This document shows, in pieces, positions 5,238 to 6,516 of a DNA stretch of 6,516 nucleotides. A program made the position numbers and the translations under genes. Source of the stretch: Microthrixaceae bacterium (GTDB lineage Bacteria; Actinomycetota; Acidimicrobiia; Acidimicrobiales; Acidimicrobilacustridaceae); contig JAHFUU010000155.1 in the NCBI GenBank assembly GCA_023264915.1, positions 1 to 6,516 of the forward strand. Reading direction: 5' to 3'. Under the pieces are notes generated by a model, which was not told the DNA's origin, did not search any database, and saw only the letters and a list, made by a program, of their open reading frames with translations. Positions within the stretch are counted from its first letter, which is position 1, and each line of letters opens with the position of its first letter.

Positions 5238-5717
5238 TCAGGCCAGAGCCTCGTCGAGCTTGCGCTCGGCCTCTTGCTCATCGACACCGATGGCAAAGGT
5301 CAGCTCGGACAGGAGGATCTTGCGAGCCTTGGCGAGCATGTTCTTCTCGCCCGTGGACAGGCCCTTGTCGTTGTCGCGCAGGGAGAGGTTCCGAACGACC
5401 TCGGCCACCTGGTAGATGTCGCCGGACTTGAGCTTCTCACCGTGGTTCTTGAAGCGCCTCGACCAGTTCGTCGGCATCCGGGCCTCTTTCTTGCGGAGGA
5501 CCTCGAACACCTCTTCAACCTCGTCGTCGTTGATGATCTCCCTGAGGCCGACCTCGTCAGTGTTGTCAGTGGGCACCTTCAAGGTGAGGTCGCCGTAGGT
5601 CAACCGGAGAACGAAGTACTCGCGGCTCTCACCGAAGGCGTCGATCCTCTCGCGCCGCTCGATGGTGGCTGCGCCGTGGTGCGGGTATACGACCTTGTCG
5701 CCAACATCGAAAGCCAT
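5238..5717 (-). CDS. carD: CarD family RNA polymerase-binding transcription regulator
   Basis: This 159-residue protein is close in length and sequence to mycobacterial CarD (162). CarD binds the RNA polymerase beta subunit and stabilises the open promoter complex, notably at rRNA promoters. Residues 1-60 are the Tudor-like polymerase-interaction domain (FDVGDKVVYPHHGAATIE, then YGDLTLKVP). The rest is the helical DNA-binding domain, with PTNWSRRFK including W85, the residue that wedges into the upstream edge of the -10 bubble in mycobacteria, and the typical GLSTGEKNMLAKARKIL. The ATG at 5717 is chosen over a longer open frame because it matches the family start and has GGGAG four bases upstream. 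A leader of about 50 bases with a strong palindrome precedes it. No terminator follows, so transcription probably continues into ispD, as in the carD-ispD-ispF order of mycobacteria. Confidence 0.96.
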   Translation of the reverse strand: MAFDVGDKVVYPHHGAATIERRERIDAFGESREYFVLRLTYGDLTLKVPTDNTDEVGLREIINDDEVEEVFEVLRKKEARMPTNWSRRFKNHGEKLKSGDIYQVAEVVRNLSLRDNDKGLSTGEKNMLAKARKILLSELTFAIGVDEQEAERKLDEALA

Positions 5718-5736
5718 TTCTCTCCCAAAGGCGGTG

Positions 5737-5758
5737 CGTCGCCAGCCGGCTGGCGACG
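5737..5758. promoter_or_regulatory. Perfect 22-base palindrome in the carD leader
   Basis: CGTCGCCAGCC (5737-5747) is followed at once by its exact reverse complement (5748-5758). With a four-base bulge the pairing extends outward through GGTG (5733-5736) and CACC (5763-5766). It lies 20 to 41 bases before the carD ATG, between the candidate promoter and the Shine-Dalgarno sequence. It could be a stable 5' leader hairpin controlling mRNA stability or translation, or an operator for a dimeric DNA-binding protein. Confidence 0.7.
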
Positions 5759-5763
5759 AGCGC

Positions 5764-5776
5764 ACCCTTGAAGGGT
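5764..5776. promoter_or_regulatory. 13-base palindrome at the carD promoter
   Basis: ACCCTT (5764-5769), one central G and AAGGGT (5771-5776) form a perfect odd palindrome. It overlaps the downstream edge of the candidate carD -10 box and the predicted start point, a common position for a repressor site. I cannot name a protein for it. Confidence 0.4.
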
Positions 5777-5803
5777 AGTAGGAAGGATCCTCGGGCCGCG
5801 CAA
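5775..5803 (-). promoter_or_regulatory. Candidate carD promoter
   Basis: On the minus strand, TTGCGC (5803-5798) and TACTAC (5780-5775) are separated by 17 bases. The -35 is reasonable. The -10 ends in C; an overlapping TACCCT (5777-5772) fits TANNNT better but gives a 20-base spacer. Either choice puts the start near 5765-5770, giving a leader of about 50 bases that contains the whole 22-base palindrome. Confidence 0.4.
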
Positions 5804-5861
5804 GAAGGTCGCTTCGCGTTCGGCTCAGGGGCAGTTGGTGCACCTCGGTCCCCAAGGCAAC

Positions 5862-5873
5862 TACGATCACGGT
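5862..5873 (+). promoter_or_regulatory. Candidate -10 box for a leaderless crp mRNA
   Basis: TACGAT (5862-5867) fits TANNNT and is followed by six bases and then the GTG at 5874, the same geometry as at the polyprenyl synthase. No good -35 box is visible. There is no Shine-Dalgarno sequence before this GTG or at a usable distance before the alternative ATG at 5889, which makes leaderless initiation the simplest explanation. Confidence 0.4.
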
Positions 5874-6516
5874 GTGGCTGACCGAGAGATGCTGAGCCAA
5901 GTCGAGCTGTTCTCCGATCTCGAGCCTCACCAGCTCGAGGAGATCCTGACAGCGACCTCCCACCGGATCCTCCAACGTGGAGACGTGCTGTTCACCGAAG
6001 GCGAGGAGGCGTCGAGCCTCTATGTGGTCGTCGGCGGCCGCGTTGCCATAGCCAACAAGTCCATCGACGGTCGCGAATCCATGATGGCGCTCATGGAGGG
6101 CGGCGACCTGTTCGGTGAGATGCCACTGTTCGACGGGCTCACGCGCTCTGCAGAGGCACGGGCTCTCGAGCAGAGCGAGGTCATCTGCATCCCTTATGAG
6201 CCAGTTCGTGACCTGTACGAGCGACACCCGACGCTGTTGTGGCGAGTGGTCGCGCTGCTGGCACAGCGTCTGCGCACCACAGACGAGGCCCTCGCGGACT
6301 CGGTGTTCTTGGACGTGACGGGTCGTACCGCCAAGCGGCTTCTCGAGCTGGCTGGCGAGAAGGAGGAGTTCGCCCTGCCGATCACCCAGGAGGAGCTGGC
6401 CGGCATGGTTGGGGCTTCCCGCGAGCGGGTCAACAAAGCGATCGCGTCCTTCATCCGTCTGGGCTGGATCGAGCAGATCGATCGCCGCTACCGCATCACC
6501 AATCGCGAGCAGCTAG
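5874..6516 (+). CDS. crp: Crp/FNR family transcription regulator, 3' end cut by the window
   Basis: 214 codons are present; the frame is still open at the edge (last full codon CTA), and mycobacterial Crp has 224 residues, so only a short tail is probably missing. Residues about 12-120 form the cyclic-nucleotide-binding beta-roll, with FTEGEEASSLYVVVGGRVAI (40-59) and the phosphate-binding cassette FGEMPLFDGLTRSAEARA (80-97). G81, E82, R91 and S92 match the cAMP-contacting residues of E. coli Crp. A dimerisation helix (about 118-140) leads to ADSVFLDVTGRTAKRLL. The winged helix-turn-helix has TQEELAGMVGASRERVNKAI (171-190), whose recognition helix closely resembles mycobacterial Crp. There is no iron-sulfur cysteine cluster as in FNR. 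The start may be GTG 5874 (leaderless) or ATG 5889. The gene diverges from carD across 156 bases. Confidence 0.92.
   Translation, partial: MADREMLSQVELFSDLEPHQLEEILTATSHRILQRGDVLFTEGEEASSLYVVVGGRVAIANKSIDGRESMMALMEGGDLFGEMPLFDGLTRSAEARALEQSEVICIPYEPVRDLYERHPTLLWRVVALLAQRLRTTDEALADSVFLDVTGRTAKRLLELAGEKEEFALPITQEELAGMVGASRERVNKAIASFIRLGWIEQIDRRYRITNREQL

Noticed and set aside
5718..6227. A 329-codon minus-strand frame that extends carD far upstream
   Set aside because: The added 170 codons run antisense to the well-supported crp gene and through the carD promoter region. The family start, length and Shine-Dalgarno sequence all fit ATG 5717.

Overview
The window is a GC-rich bacterial chromosomal segment made almost entirely of core housekeeping genes. 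A ClpC start, a CarD close to the mycobacterial protein, a Crp resembling mycobacterial Crp, an RlmB with a long basic N-terminal tail and a carD-ispD-ispF-rlmB gene order all point to Actinomycetota. An early-branching, non-mycobacterial lineage such as Acidimicrobiia is plausible, but that is a guess from the general look of the proteins. I see no phage, transposase, CRISPR, rRNA or tRNA.

Layout: positions 1-178 (minus) hold the N-terminus of clpC, running off the left edge. Divergent from it, 340-1344 (plus) encodes a long-chain trans-polyprenyl diphosphate synthase. It converges, across a 40-base gap, on a block of minus-strand genes. In transcription order (right to left) that block is carD (5717-5238), ispD (4912-4259), ispF (4088-3573), rlmB (3576-2536) and a two-domain lipoprotein (2461-1385). 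Divergent from carD, a Crp-family regulator starts at 5874 and is still open at the right edge.

Functionally, IspD and IspF are two steps of the MEP pathway that makes IPP and DMAPP; the polyprenyl synthase at the other end of the window uses those units. CarD is an RNA polymerase-binding global regulator, RlmB a 23S rRNA 2'-O-methyltransferase, and Crp a nucleotide-responsive regulator. cysS, which sits between ispF and rlmB in mycobacteria, is absent; ispF and rlmB overlap by ATGA instead.

The least ordinary part is non-genic. The 325-base carD-ispD gap is bracketed by two 61-base direct repeats (one mismatch, 245 bases apart), and between them lie three inverted repeats. A 75-codon ORF with a good Shine-Dalgarno sequence spans this region and stops exactly at the ispD GTG. 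The ispD-ispF gap similarly holds a 43-codon ORF whose stop overlaps the ispF ATG. The carD leader contains a perfect 22-base palindrome beside a 13-base one. Two plus-strand genes (polyprenyl synthase and crp) have a TANNNT box exactly six bases before a GTG start, suggesting leaderless mRNAs. I found no clear novel multi-gene system.
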